NCBI RefSeq assembly: GCF_010093815.1
Contig: NW_022985566.1
Coordinates: 626,850-690,849 of the forward strand
From: Pseudovirgaria hyperparasitica
Lineage: Eukaryota > Ascomycota > Dothideomycetes > Acrospermales > Acrospermaceae
Reading direction: 5' to 3'
Length of the DNA stretch: 64,000 nucleotides
Each line of letters begins with the position of its first letter. Position 1 is the stretch's first letter. Positions 1 to 15,100 of the stretch are shown here, piece by piece. The notes below the pieces were generated by a model. The model had not been told where the DNA came from, made no database searches, and worked only from the letters and a program-made list of their open reading frames with translations. The position numbers and the translations under genes were made by a program.

Positions 1-1091
<1,091 letters not shown>

Positions 1092-2469
1092 ATGCTGAAT
1101 GAATGAAGAATTGCATGTTTTTTAACGAAGGGACGTTGTTTATGACCGGAAGCAAATGAGAAAATTGGGGGCATGGGAGCGTGGCGTGGGTTTTTATAGA
1201 ATCTGGAAGTTATTGAATATGAACATATGAAATGTCTTTGTGGCCTCTCGCTATCTGCTTTGAATGTCCATGATGAGATGTTTTGGTGGTCGTGTTGCTG
1301 CCTTTTACCCCTGAGTATGATGGCGGCCGTATGTGTGCTTGTTTGCCCTGTATTGTCCTCCTCCTCCTCGCTGATTTCCTGCATACTTCATCTCTTCTCA
1401 TCTGCATATATCGTCAAATTATGCATATACATACTTATACACACATATCTATAGATATGCGCAATGGACAAACCTCAAGTAAGTACAAGTCCACGACGTT
1501 GTATAAAAAAGCAGAAAACCCCCCCCCCCCCCACCCCCCCCCCGGCTGAAACCTTGACATTAACCATTTTTTAAAAAAAAAGAAAGGAGGAGAAAAGGGG
1601 AAAATGCAAGAAGGGGGAAAAGAATAGATGAGAGTGGTCTGTTTGGGGATATTGGATATTCGATGTAATGAATCATAATATCTGTCTTCTTCATCTGTAT
1701 ACGTATACATACTTGTTAGGTGGTATCCTTTTTATCTTCTGTTTTTTTATATATATAGTGGTGGGATATTACTACCCGGATAGTCTGATGGCATTCGTGC
1801 ATGGGTAGGTAGTTAGTTAGGTAGTTGCTTACTTACTACTGGTGGATTTGCATGTACCTCGTCGTCGGCGTGGGTAGAAAGAAGTGGAGATGGTACAGGG
1901 AGTAGGCAAAAGGGACGATACCAGGGAATGTACGATGGACGGACGACTGGACGCACGTACGAGTCTTGACGACGGCACGCAAGTATATATATAATATGCA
2001 TATATGTATATGTACGCTATGACAACAAGACAGAAGAGTTCAGAAAACGTGGATATGACGAAAATCCCGCTTACAAAATGCCCCCACGATTTTTTTGAGC
2101 ACAGGAAAGAAACCTAAAAAAAGGTGGGGAAGAAAAAGGTGAGCAAAAAAAAAAAGATACAAGTACAAGATCCCGCAATATCCTTCCTTCCTTCCTTCAT
2201 TACGCTTTGGGGGGTATAGGGAGGTAACAAGAGCCCCCATTTAGCACACTGCCTACAGAACGCCTTGTTACAAAGATGATTGAAATCCGGGGGGAATCAA
2301 GAAGAAAAAGGCGAATGAGATGAGGAAAGACAATCTTTTGGGTTCCCAATGGGGTCTCATCCACTCAGCCAATCCGCACACCCACCCAACCACCCTACGC
2401 TCCATAACTCCGGTAAACATATAGAGACCTCTTACTACCATCATCGTCTCTTCCGTGATGCTTGCTCCC
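1092..2469. other. Convergent intergenic region, no gene seen
   Basis: Shared 3' flank of the protease (+) and Tra1 (-). It is A/T-rich with several low-complexity runs: an almost pure C tract at 1519-1543, TA-rich stretches near 1745-1760 and 1983-2010, and a CTTC run near 2181-2199. The open frames here are short and of low complexity. Nothing resembles a protein or RNA gene. Confidence 0.6.
1519..1543. repeat. Poly-C tract
   Basis: About 24 C interrupted by a single A, in the 3' flank of the protease gene. Homopolymer of this length is prone to length change and sequencing error; no function inferred. Confidence 0.8.
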
Positions 2470-5400
2470 TTAAAGATATGGCATCCATAACGGATCGGCC
2501 ATGCTCAGTTTCTTCGGATCCACTGCCTGCGCTACAAGATCCACAACCGTCTGGTTTGCCGGCAGGTTGCGCGCTTCTGGATGATTGCGTAATAACATCG
2601 CGCGCTTGTGCACCTGATTTGTGTTCAACGCCACTCCGTCGCGCATACTGACCTCTGACAATTGCCTCTTCTGGATGACGCTCCAGTTATGCATTTCGTC
2701 ACGGATGAAGATAGACAGGATCATCTCTAGCTCGCCTTCGGGCTCCGTCAAGCAGCGTGCAATGGTCATGATTGCTGGCGCAAAAATGCCTTCTGTAGGT
2801 AGCGGGCCCATGAAAGTCTGTATGTTGGGCGTCAGACGGAACGGCACAGGCTCCGGGTTGTGGAAGAGCGGCTTTGAGACGGCTAGCGCAGGAACGAGTT
2901 CGTTGCCCCAGATCTTGCCGGTGCTGCGCGATATGGTGACCTTTGAAGGATAGCGCATGTTCATGAACATCACGTAGGTCATGAATGTGAGTGCGGCGAG
3001 CTGGTAGCTAAAGGTTCGGCGGAACAGCCAATAGTCGTCAAAGTTGGGGTATGTAGCGCGGAAGTAGTCCATGAGGAGCGTGTTCGGGACATACTTGTCT
3101 TGAATAGCAACAAATGTCTCATGGCGGATGGTTGCGGCGCGCTCGGCATTTTGTTGTCGAATAGCATCGACATTAGAGTGGTTAGGCGGCGGGTTTTGGA
3201 TGAGATTGGATCCAAGGGCGCGGAGCTTCTCAATGTTGAACAGAACGGGATCGTCGCGGTTGATATTGTTGCGGCGGCAGTAATCTTCGAATACTACCTG
3301 CAAGTTGACATACGAAGAGTCATCTTGTATGAGGCGCGTCGTGACCGTGATGGGTACAATGAGTGGTAGATGGAACTGGAGGTTGCGCCTCCTACTTTCC
3401 TTGCGTTTGGACAGCACGACATTGAAGATTCGGAACAACTGCAGGATACGTTCCTCTCTTCGACTTGTCCGCGCAGCAGGGCATTGAACAGCAAAAGGGT
3501 GTATGCTTCCGTCGTGACCACGTATTTTGATTCTACGATAGCAGAGACCAGTGCCTCGGACTTGGTCCACGTCGGGGAGAAATCGTTCAATACGAATGAA
3601 ATCCTGGTTCTTGTCGCGATGCTGAAGATATTGACCGGGTACCTCTACCTCATCAAACTTTACGAATTTGAAATCACTCAATTGCTGGGAGTAAGACTCG
3701 AGCTCTTTCACCGCGGGCCGTCGGTCTAACTTCTCCTCAAATCTATTGCGCCATTTGCGAAGCCTGTGGATATACTCGTACATGGTTGGCTTGATCGTGA
3801 CAAACTCAGCCTCGAAAGCTTTGCGGATGTGCACTGGTAGCATCGATTGTACGAATCGCGTGATGTTGGCTTCTGTGGACCCTGGCAACTTCTGCTCTTG
3901 AGCGTAATAACCTGGGGATCGCCCAACATAAGTCAAACCGTCATTCAATAACGCAACAATGAGTCGGTAAGCATCCTCGTCTGGAGGGCATTTGAAGAAC
4001 TTCTGAATCTGATCCAGCATTGTCTCCAGGGAGAGTGCAAGCAATGGGAACGCAGTCTTCAATATAGAGGAGACTTCTTCGACATGGTCCCATGACTTCT
4101 TCGGGGTGTCTGTCTGATCTGTAGTTTTCGTTGCCAAAGCTTTCTTTTCGCCGTTTTGTGTCGCAGTGCCGTTGGCATTAGATGTGGCACCGTTCTCTTT
4201 CGCATCGCCGTTCGCAGTGCTTGGCCGACCCGTGCCACTGCCGGAAGTTTGAGGACGTTCTGGGGAGCTCTGCTTCACAGCTGGAGAGTTCTGAGCTCCC
4301 GCAGCTTGAGCCTGTTTCGCCTTCCTCTCCTTTTCTTCTTCGAGCTTTTTGGCAGTTTGGTATTCTTCTCTACTTACACGGAGATGACTGAAAAGTGCCT
4401 GGGGGTAAGTCTTCGCCAGTCTACCGAGGATATTCCTGCAGACTTTCGCCTCTGGTCTGGAAAGGCCCAGAAGGAGTTGTGGGATGTAGGTGATCCAATA
4501 CCACACCGGCGTCTCGCCCTTAAACTCCTCGAATGTATTGACGAGCTTGTGATCGCTGTTATCCAAGCTCAGAAGCCATAGGATGCGCCCGAGGAGTTTC
4601 CGCGACTTGGCATTCTTGAATTGACCTGCAGCCTCGAGATAACAGCTGATGGCTGAGGCTGCCTTGTCGAGGTCGGTCGGGTCACTCTTGAATAAGTTAT
4701 CATTGTAACGTCCCCACTCGGCCCACGCTTTGGGTAATTTGATATCAAAGTAGAGGGCGCTTCCAAATGCATCATTCGCCTCAGGCTTTTGATCTAATTC
4801 GGCGAGGAACATTCCTTTCAACGTATAAAACTCTGCCTTCTGTTGTTGGGTGAAGTAATTGAGATTCGTATTGTTGATGACGTCAAGCCCACTAGATAGC
4901 TCGGAGCGGTTCTGATAGTGGCATTTGGCCTGTTCTCGCAGCTTGAGGAAAGCTTCTTGGATCTCGATGTTGGGGAGCGTATAGATCTTGCTAAGTTGGC
5001 TGATGCAGACATCAGGAAGATTGTGCTTCCTGGCAACATGGGCAAATCGATTGATAATCCAGGCAGTCTCGTGGAAACCTCGATACGCAAAGGAGTTTCC
5101 TGTCGCATTGTTTCCCTGTTGAGGACCAAGTAGTGGAAGATAGACGTTGTTGATGAGCTGGAAGATATGTTGTCGCCAGGTAACTAGGTCTTGCCACGCA
5201 TTGATATCGTCCCAGAAGTTGGGTAGTCGGTCTCGCCATGTTCCTAAGAGCAACTTCAACTCCGTCGACTTTGTGTCTAAATTAGCTTGCGTTGTCAGCG
5301 ACAAGCTTGTCGAAATGAGACTTGCGTCATGAAGCTCAACAAGTTGCTGGAAATTCTGCAAGATTGGAATGTGAGCGTTGGTGATTCGTTTGGGAAGTTG

Positions 5401-8400
5401 ATGCCATTTTCGTATGGACAATTGAATCGCCTCGTCACAGACACGATTGAAGTCTTGAGGATTCTCGGTTTTATTGTGGAATTTCAACAATGACATGAAA
5501 GCTTGGAAGAATGCTCGTCGAGGGGTGGGTGCGTCCGTGAGACCCCTGATGGTAGTATCAAGCTGTTCTCTGTTCTCGGCATTTGTCCAGCCGTCCAGAT
5601 GTCGATACATGGATTCAAGATATAAATCGCTGAAGTTCTCATGCTTCGCGAACTCACCCAATATCTCCCATTGTTGCAGTTTCTGCGCACATACAACCCA
5701 GTGGTCCTCCCATAGCATGTACTCGCCGGCAGAATAAGGCATTGCGCCAGTGCGTGCCTTAATCTGAGCAGCTTCGTATAAGGTCTGAGCTTTGTCCCAC
5801 ACACCACTTTGTTCGTATGAAACTGCAGCGGTAGTCTCAATGTATTGGCTCCTTCTACGCCACGTCCCGTAGAAAAGGTCGTCTTCTTGTAGTGATGCGT
5901 ATATTTCGAGGAGCGCATCAAGGTTACTCTCTCTGACTGTCATATTATCGATGAGAGGTGTGATGGCGCACTCTTCCATATACACGGCTGATGGATACCA
6001 TGCGTTGTACTGTTTTGCCAGGTACTTCATAATGTGAGGGGGAAACTTTACGCGAGGCTTCGTTCGAACAATAGCCTCTAACATTGTTTGGATGCAATTC
6101 GGTCTTTTATCGACTTGCCGGCCGTGGTATTCTTTAGTCATTAATTGCAGCATGCCTTTCTCAAGATCCGTCTGGTCATCTTTATTGAGTGCTGACCAGA
6201 AAAGAGGAAAGAGGGCAACCCAGACATCATGGGCAAGCTTCGAATCCGTATGTTGCAGGTTCGCTAATGGCTCGAAAATATCTCTGACTTTGACGTCGCT
6301 GATCTGGGTCAAGAATCGCCTCTGAGAGGCTACCAAAGATTCCAGTTGGTCATCAACCATAACATCATCTAGTCTAGAGTCTTTGCTGTAATCTTTGACT
6401 AGCCATGATGCTGGTGTACCTCGGAAGTCCTCGGCATGGAGCTGCGCAGGTGTATTCATCTCTAAGGATCCCACAATGAGATGAATTACCTGACTGAGCC
6501 AATAGCTCTCGGCCAGCGTATCCCAATGCTGTGACGTCAAGACATAGCTGATTCGGCTGCTAGCAGTACGACTAAGGCTGCGGTCGAAAATAGATAAAAA
6601 TCGGTTACGCATCTCTACGTCTTGTGCCCTGGTTCCTATGAGGAATGCATGCTCCATACGGACAGTCAGTTCAGACCGAGTGATCTTCGGGTCTTCGTAG
6701 ATGCGAATAACGAGGTTCAGATATCTAGCCAAGAGAGTTTGGTCGGGTCTTTGCTCGAAGGTCTGCATCTTCGTTAGAACTGCAGTCTTTTCCTTCAGTG
6801 TTGGCACCGGGTCGGAGGATTTGAAGACCCAGGTCTCCACGAGGTCAAGAATTTTCATGCAAACTGCATGACTCTGTGATCTCTCTACGAGTGAGGCCAG
6901 TACGCTCAGATAGGGACGACGTTGTTCGCTCAGCTGATTCATTCGTGCAGCAAGCAGGTCGATAACCTTGAGAACAACACCAGTCAAAATCTCTACCTCA
7001 TGAGGCTCCATTTGAGGTTGGGCGCTATCCGGACGTTGTGGTAAAGGAGGCTGTCCGGCGGTCGGTATCTGCGAGCTCAAATGGTCTTTGGCAAGCTTGC
7101 CTTGCAGAGCCTTCATGACCATTTGGATGTGTGGGTCTATCTCGTCTGGCTTCTTTTGACACAAAGTCCAGAGGATATTGATCGCAGAGACATAATTACC
7201 ATTATTTAGACCTTCCGCAGCAACATTACTGAGGAAACTGACGAACTCCGTTGACGGAGTCTCCTCACTGGCACCCTCGTCATCGACGGTGGACTCTGGC
7301 ATGACCTCGAGTATCCTTCCAAGAAGACTTTTCAGGTTGATTGTTCCATCTTCATTCTCTTCCGAGCAGTGCAACGCGGCTTGGCTATCGGCATGCTCTG
7401 TTCGGATTGAACGCTCGAGGATCCTTTGCAGCTGAGCTATTCTCTGCAAGACCCAGCCGTCGTCTTTGACATTGACGATTATCTTGAGCATCTGTAGAGT
7501 GTTGATGATTCGCGTAGAATATGCCTCGGCCTTCTCTTTGGGGTTGCGGTCTGTCGTCAGAATCTCTTCGATCTTCTTGGTCAGTATCGGATCCAAGTCC
7601 AGGTCTTTCCATGTTCGTAGAAGATCGCGTAAGAGCTGCGAGCCCTTCTTACAGACGTCAGCAGAACTGCTTGCGCTGTGCAATAACGATGTTGACACTT
7701 CTTTCTTGTCCTTTTCTTTCACTGCTAGAGAGGGTATGGGATACCTCTCCGGAAGGTACGCTATGAATGAGACCAAATACTTAATCAAGACCATGCGCAG
7801 TTGTGTGTTCGCAACATACGTCTTTGCCGGGGTCTCAGATACGGTCCCGTCTGCCTTTCGCTTCACACCCTGGGGCGAGTTTGACATATGCTCCGAGGAA
7901 GCTGATGAGTTCGTCCAGGTCATCTCTTCCCATTGGTATACTAAATTGATAAGATTCAGAGCCATCTTCTTGTTATCATTTGAAGGGTTCGGCGGTGCTG
8001 CGACTTTGTTCAGAGCTGGGACGATGATTTGAGCCAATGGCTCTCTAGCTTCATAGAACAAGTCTGCATGTCGTACGAGAAAATGGAAGATACTCATCAG
8101 CTGTTGGAGGTTCGACGTCTCATCGGCGAGAGTCTTGCGTGCGATTCGAGCCCACATGGGCATCTTATGGTTATCTGTGCTCATCATGCGTTTCTTCAAT
8201 ACAGGAGCAAGAAGTTCCAAAGACTGCATGACCAGTGTCCGGCCTTCATTCTGATGTGCCTTAAGAGAGTCTCTATAAGTTTGCACGACAATTCTCATAG
8301 GACAGTCCCAAATGGCGATAAAAAACGAGACTAGAACAAAAGCAGCATGTTTCGTAATAACGTCTTCAAGTCGTTGCGTGTACGCCCAAGCGAATTTGAT

Positions 8401-11400
8401 CACGACCTTGCGAGTGTCGTTTACGATGCTGGAATGATATTTGACGAGAAGAGTGCTGAGCTGGAGAAGTTCCATTCTCGAATGGTCTACTCCTAATTGC
8501 GATGTTTCGTCTGCCGGGTCAGTGATTGCATGGTGGCCCCACAACTTGTGGGTGATGAGATCGTTCATCCCCTTGTCCATCAACTTGGTACCTTTGGACG
8601 AACCAAACAATGTGTCCCAATTGCGCATGATGTCCATAGCAAAGATGGGGTTGACTAGATACTTGAACGTAAAGGTCTTGGTACGCTGTGAGGTATTCCT
8701 AGAGGTGTAAAGGTCGATACATCGAGTGACAATTTGTCTCCAATACTCGATGGAAGTACTTGATATCATCTGAGTGTATATGAAGCTGAAAAGCGAAGGG
8801 GTGCTCTTGAGTTTCTCGGATGTTACTGCGTCAATGAGTTCGAAGAAGATATCAAGATTGTTCGGCTCGTGTGAGAGGTACGTGATGAAAATCTCAATGA
8901 CATATTCGCCTGCCTGTTCAACGGCCAGACGAAGATCGGCATCAATTTCATTCTGTCGCAAGTTCGTTTCGAGTAATTTCGCTGCTTCCAACAACGCTTT
9001 GCGTAGGTTCGCATTGTCGACAAGCCAAGTACTGGATGCTTCGTGTCCACAGATGGAGTGAACGACATGAATTGCATTCACATAAGCCACGTACTTCTCT
9101 TTCTGGCTTCCTTCGACGCTCATGGCTTTGATGAAGGCTTCTGTATCGCTCATAACCTCTTCCCTTATACCCGAACTACCAGGGTCCTGTAGGAGCTGCG
9201 CAAAGAACCGACCCTGGTCCACGTCCTTTAATAAAGGACAGAAATACTCTCTTGACTCCTTTGGGTATTGGTTCAGGTACTTCAACAGCGGTTCGCGGAA
9301 AGGACTATAATGTGTACGTCGAAGGGCGGTCTCCAGCTCCACAACCTTTTTTACAAGCAGCGGAAGAAATGTGATTGCAGCTGGAGGAAGCAGATGGAAG
9401 ACATTGAAAATGGCGGTCACAATCCTCATCGACCGGTTCTGGTCAATGAGTGTAAATGACGTCTTTTGCAAAGTGGTGGTATCCGCTATTGTCTTCATGT
9501 GTTCCAGTAGTCGGGACCCTATCTCAACCTTGAAATAAGTCGTGAGCAGCTTCAGAAGGCGCGCTAGACCGTCTAAGCCCTCAACGCTCAATTTTCGCGG
9601 ATCCTGTAAGTTGACCAGTATAGGTCGCAGCCCGCTTTGAAGAACATCTTTTGGTAACTTGTTTGTGGTTGCTAAGACTCCCTTGAGGCCTTCATTCGCA
9701 GCTTCTATAAGTTCCATGTTTTTTGAGTACAAGGCTTTGAAGAACACGGATATGATCCGAAGAAAGCTCTGATTTGGGGGTGTAATACTGAATTCTTTTT
9801 GGCTCTGTGCTGTCGAAAGCATTCGAATACAAGCGACACGAAGATTGATAATTGATTCAGCATTTCTTTGTTCCTGAGGCTTATTCGGCGAGAGGTTCTC
9901 GTCTTCAGCATCGGCGAGCGCGAGAGACTCCATGAGGAGCCTTGTGAGCTGATCGTTGAATTCCAGTATTCCATTTTCAAGCTTGAGACAGTAGGTAATT
10001 GCGTCGATATAAGCAATCTGCACAGCGAAAGGCAGTGCACGGAGGGGTTTCGCAAATATCGGCAACAGCACTTGGTTCTTTACCGGAGCCACAAGTTCAT
10101 GCGTCGGGATCCCGGTGACTTCGGATAATGTGCTTAGTGAAGTACGTGTACCATATCGAACGTGCTTGTTCGTGTGAGATAAGTCATGGACAAGCGTGTA
10201 TGTAAGCTGATATAAGACTGATTTAGGTTCGTTCAAGTCTTCCTTGGAAGCACCCTCATTACATTGGCGTAGAAGTCGCTCGAGTAGATCCTGGGCTTTG
10301 ATCCTGGTCTTCGCTGTGAGGTCTTGTGGCATGTCTTTCATAACGAACGTCAGGGCTCTAACGAGATCTAACTGGCGCTCGACAAGCCAGGCTTTGCTCA
10401 AGCCCAACCTGTTTATGAGTATCTCAATTCCAATTGTGCCACCGGCTTTCATGAACCACTCTTGAGCGTGACAGTTGTGACAGAAGCGGGTGGCGAGATG
10501 AGAGAAGAACGGGAAAGATTCGACTTTATCTGGTGATCCAAATATGATCGCAGCAGCTTCCTTGAAATACATTACACATTCTTCCGCCGTTTCCCTGACC
10601 AGCTTCGAATCAGAGGCAAGGGATTCACCGATGGCTTCGATGATAGCCTGGTTGTCAATGTATATCGGGCCTTCACCACAGGTAGGGTCAAAAGGCTTGT
10701 GATCATGGTTCGCACCAGCGAGCGCCCATCCATTCTCTAGAAGTGCAAAATGTCGACAAAGACTCTGTAGAAACGACGATGCTTCGGCCCTGATTTCTGG
10801 GAGAGTATTTGCGAATATGCACGCTTTCAGAAGTCGCTTCAAAGTGTCCTGCTGGACGGCCTTCTTGGCGAGGGAAGTATCCCGATGAGAAGTGCCGAGC
10901 AGGTCATGTTCTCGGTCCCATTTCTTCTCATACACATCGTTTGCCTGGAGGCGGATACGTTGGGCGAAATCGTCAGGCAGTGAATCAAGGCCAAGTAGCA
11001 TCTTCGTTTGCGCCACTATCAAGCGATAGGCTTGCTTCTTATGAAAAGTATCGGATTTCTTCGCCGCGGGCAATTTTGGCTGTTCCATTAGTTTGCTAAT
11101 GGCTAGGTTCGTCCCAGTCGCCGCAGGAAAGGCACGATCTTTTGTCGAGCCAATAAGACGCACGTCGAAACTCGCTTCGTCATCGGTGTACGGTTGGAAT
11201 GATAGCGTTGGTGGTTCTGTCAAAAACTTCCTGTTACGACCACCCAGCTTCCCAAGTATGCGCATTGTGGTATGAGCGTGAAAATGGCTGTATGGATTTG
11301 GTTTAAGGTGTTCCCAGAGTGCTGCCATCAACTCGTCAATGACTGGTGCCATGATAGGGTCAAGATAATCAGCTGTGAGGTTATCCACGCATAGCTCAAG

Positions 11401-13993
11401 CGTCCGAAGCCCTTGACCCACTAGTTCAGAGCCGGCACCAAGAGCTACAACAAGCGGTCTCATGAGATAGCTTAAGTGTGGAAGTAAGTTGCTTAGCCTT
11501 GCGGGCACGGTGAGGGACAGTTCCACGAAGAGATCTCTCTCAGAAGGTTTCGAAGCAGCCATCAACAGGTTGTTCAAGACTTCCAGAAGCATTTCAAGGA
11601 GGGGAAGGATTTCTTTGTAGAGGTGTTCAAACCTCCCTCCACCAATGCTTCTGAATAGAGATCTCAGTAGAAGAAAATAGTTGGTAGGCTCTTCCGCGGT
11701 AGTCGACAGTTGGATCGACTTTGTGATGATCTTACTAACGTGCGGCAGAAGTACAGGCTCATTCACCTGATGAAACAACGTTACCGCCATGAAGGATAGC
11801 TTGAAAAGACGTAGAAGGATCGAAGCTTTCTTCACGTCCAGGGTGCCCACTTCATCGATTCTCTCAATGAGAAATTGTAACAGCATGCCAGCAAAGCTTG
11901 AGGACGTAGCTTCGCTAGCTAGGAGAAATTGAGGAATGTGCATTAACGCGGAATGCTCAAACATCATCTCATACATGTGAGGGATTTCCGAATGAAAGAT
12001 CTCGTGGAATGTTGCTGGGTCGACGTAATGAAAGACGGCACCTAAAGTCTCTAACAGTTCCTTCTCCTCCTTTTCCGCAGCCATCATGTGTTGATTTCCG
12101 AGTAATTCGCTTGGTGAGAGTTGTTGGAACTCGGAACTGTCACGATCAATACCATAGTATCTGAACACGAGAGCTCCTTCATGAAATAGCTTGATGAGAA
12201 CTTTGACCTCCTCACCATTGTAGCCATAAGAGACCTCATTCCAATTCGCTGGAAGGTTCTGCATCTCCATTTCCTCTTTGACGCGCGGGTGGTTACATGC
12301 TCGAAGCTGGTAGAATAAATTCTTGAGTCCGTGTAGAAGATTTTTGAACAAGAACTTGTTGTCGGCGATTGGATCTGTACTTCGCTCTCGAGGATTCGAT
12401 GTCTTGATGGGCGTAGCACTAAAGATATCGATCTCATCCCAGTCCGGAGGGTGGTCTTTCTCAGCCATGTGATCTTCGGGCATAGCATCAATGGACGGTT
12501 GTGAATACTGTGCAGAGAGCTTTACCGCGTTCTTAAACTGTCTATTCATGGCCGCGAATTTGTCTCCTATCGCATTGAGGATCATGATGAGAAAATAACG
12601 GGCATCCTCTTTAGGCTCAAGCTTCGCGATGCATTCCGCCATGTTCAGCAAAAGCTTAGCGCTCATTGTCTGAAAGCTGGTCCCGGGGAACGAATCATGA
12701 AGATTCTTGGTGTAGACTTCTACTGTCCTTCTGATTTGCTCTTTAGACAATGATTCGCGCAGATGATGAATAAGATCCGCAAGCATACTATATGCGAGGG
12801 GTCGCATAGTTTCATAAACTGTCAATCCATCACCGATCAAGGTTCTCTCGTCCAAAAGCTCATCGATCTTATGTAAGAAGATTGTCCTGAAGTTGAAATT
12901 GATAATGTGTCGAATGGCCACAAGCAATTCTTTCCGAGTCCCAGATTTCTCCCTTGGGCAATCTTTCAGGAGGCGCACCACGATGTCCGGTAGCGTAGGG
13001 AGGAAGTCTGACAGTTGTTTGCTATACACCCTGAGCAGATAAGCCAAGAAGCTCATGGTCTTCACTTGTGCTGTGATGAACTCCCCGAAAGCAGTTCGAT
13101 TCATGATGTCTTTGCTGACACCGGTGAAAGTCTTGCCTTGCGTCTTGGCCTCCGCATGTGCCTTCTCTTGAGGTTTCGCTTGCAGCATCAACACCTGCTT
13201 GATCAGCGGTACAAACAACTGTACGTTTTTGTTCACGCAAGACCTATATGCTTGAAAGAGCGAGACAACAATGATCGGACACTCGGCGAGTACTTTGAAG
13301 GACTGCATTCCTTTCAAAAGCGGTCGAGCCTGCTGCTGTTCTCCAGGAAGTTCGGAAGCCAAGGATGCTATCGACGCTGCTGGCGAGCCCGGTCGGGGTG
13401 ATTGTGAATACTGGTGATTCCCTGGAGTTGATGGTACAGCTGGCGCCGGACTTGGATTGTCAAACGTTTCATTGACAACTGACTCCATGGTCTTGAACAT
13501 CTCCTGGATCAAGTCTAAGAACGGTTGAACTCGATCTGCAAGCGCTTTCGTTTGATGTCGTTGGAATTCCATGATCGATTTCATGCATAGAACAGCGTTC
13601 TCTTCGTTTTCCACCTTTACCAGAGTCATAAGCTTGTCAACTATCGGGGCTGCATAGGGCTCTATTATGTCCGACGGAGTCATGGGTAGTCGGCGCAGGA
13701 TCTCGAGAACGCAGTTCCGCAGTCGCTGCTCTGGGGAAGTGCTTACGAACACCGGCGAGCTGTCCAATATCTTGAAAAACACGGGTATGAATGTATCGAG
13801 GAATTCTTTGTACTGGGGAGACTGACACCAGACCTCGACATTGTCACGCAATTCCACAGCAACGTTGCCTTTCTGTTTGACATCTGTCGAGCCATTTAGT
13901 ACTTTTAGACCTCCCTTGGATATTTTCAGACATACCTAGACTGCTGTCTTCTAGTTTGGCTGCAAGAGCCGCAATGTTTCTCTCCCCTGCCAT
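2470..13993 (-). CDS. tra1: Tra1, PIKK-family pseudokinase subunit of SAGA and NuA4
   Basis: Scaffold and activator-binding subunit of the SAGA and NuA4 histone acetyltransferase complexes in the nucleus. Exons: complement(13936..13993) and complement(2470..13883), with a 52-nt intron; 3823 residues, the usual Tra1 size. Exon 1 gives MAGERNIAALAAKLEDSSL and splices in frame to DVKQKGNVAVELRDNVEVW, which fits the conserved N-terminus. Most of the protein is HEAT-repeat helices. A Ser/Pro-rich stretch lies near residues 158-205. A FAT domain starts around 2640, a charged/polar disordered insert (KKLEEEKERKAKQ onward) spans roughly 3195-3285, a PI3K-like domain starts near 3455 (DQVRGTGLCYRRIKIRG), and a FATC tail ends DPLWMPYL. 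I do not see the normal kinase catalytic signatures (HRD/DFG-like), as expected for the pseudokinase. Divergent from the UBX gene. Confidence 0.97.
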
Positions 13994-15100
13994 CTCGAAG
14001 TGGCAGATCAGCCAGTTATGGTGTTGGTGAAGCACCTCCCGCTAGGGAGTGCAAAGAGGTAGGAAGGCGGATGCGAGGTGTTGACTTGACTGTAGATGCG
14101 TTTGGTCATTGGCAAGAAAGCTGATGTATTCTGAGTGGAAGATGGCGAAGTGCGCGCTTAATTGGAAGGTTTACTAATTATTCTTGAAATAGGCCGTCGT
14201 CAAGAAATTAATATTCAGTCGTATGGAAAAGGCTGGAAGGAAAGTCGTGAAGTTCGAAGGTTGATGGGCCTAGCAACAGCGCGCATGTATGCCTTGAGCC
14301 TCAAGTCGCGAGGCAGCGCAGCGTCACGAAAGAAAGCTGGGGGCATGGCTTGATACTGAAAGCCAGCGGTCACGTGTGGGTAAAATGATTGGCTGCAATT
14401 TGCTATGTGCGAATTGGGTACGAACACTGTCCCGAAGCACAAACGTGAAAGATCAAAATTGCGACCACTTCTGTGGTGATTCCAGCTACATATGGATGCT
14501 ATATACGAACATATGCCTTATACACTCGTTCTTTCCAAGATTGCCTAGTCATAGAGCTCTTTCGAGCTGGGGCTATACATACTTTTCAACAGCTGCCTCG
14601 CTGTACTAACGTATCTATATATCTAATAGCACATCATAGGCAGGATTTCTCTGTTCCGGCTTTGAGTACTACATTATCAAAATGATACGCTACGAACAAG
14701 TAAGGACAAAATATGTATTAGAGGATGTGGGTGGCTTGTTGTTGTTCTCTCAGTCCATGAATGAGAGACTAAGACTGGTTAATGATGGACGGAACCAATC
14801 GGGGCACGACTTCGCCGAACTGACTTCCGCGCTTGGCCGCATGCCAGGAGCCTTGAAATACGCCAGGCAGGGCATGGCCAGTTACCTACCATAGTAAACC
14901 TCAGCGCGATTCTGGTGACAAACAAGAGCGAATCTTTCCCAAACAGATTACTTCACATTGCCTTACTGTACCCTCCCACTTTCAAGCACGATTTTAGTAC
15001 TCCCCTCACGCCAAAGTCTATCTCGAGAACACCGGCTTCATACTCTTTCGCACGGCTGCCCCGCGTCATCGTAATACAACGCCTTCCAAGATTGTCCATC
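13994..15100. other. Divergent intergenic region between tra1 and the UBX gene
   Basis: About 1.1 kb holding both 5' regions. Short open frames occur (for example 14682-14894) but none has a recognisable product. The last 150 bases before 15101 are pyrimidine-rich, consistent with a fungal core promoter for the + strand gene. No other feature seen. Confidence 0.5.
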
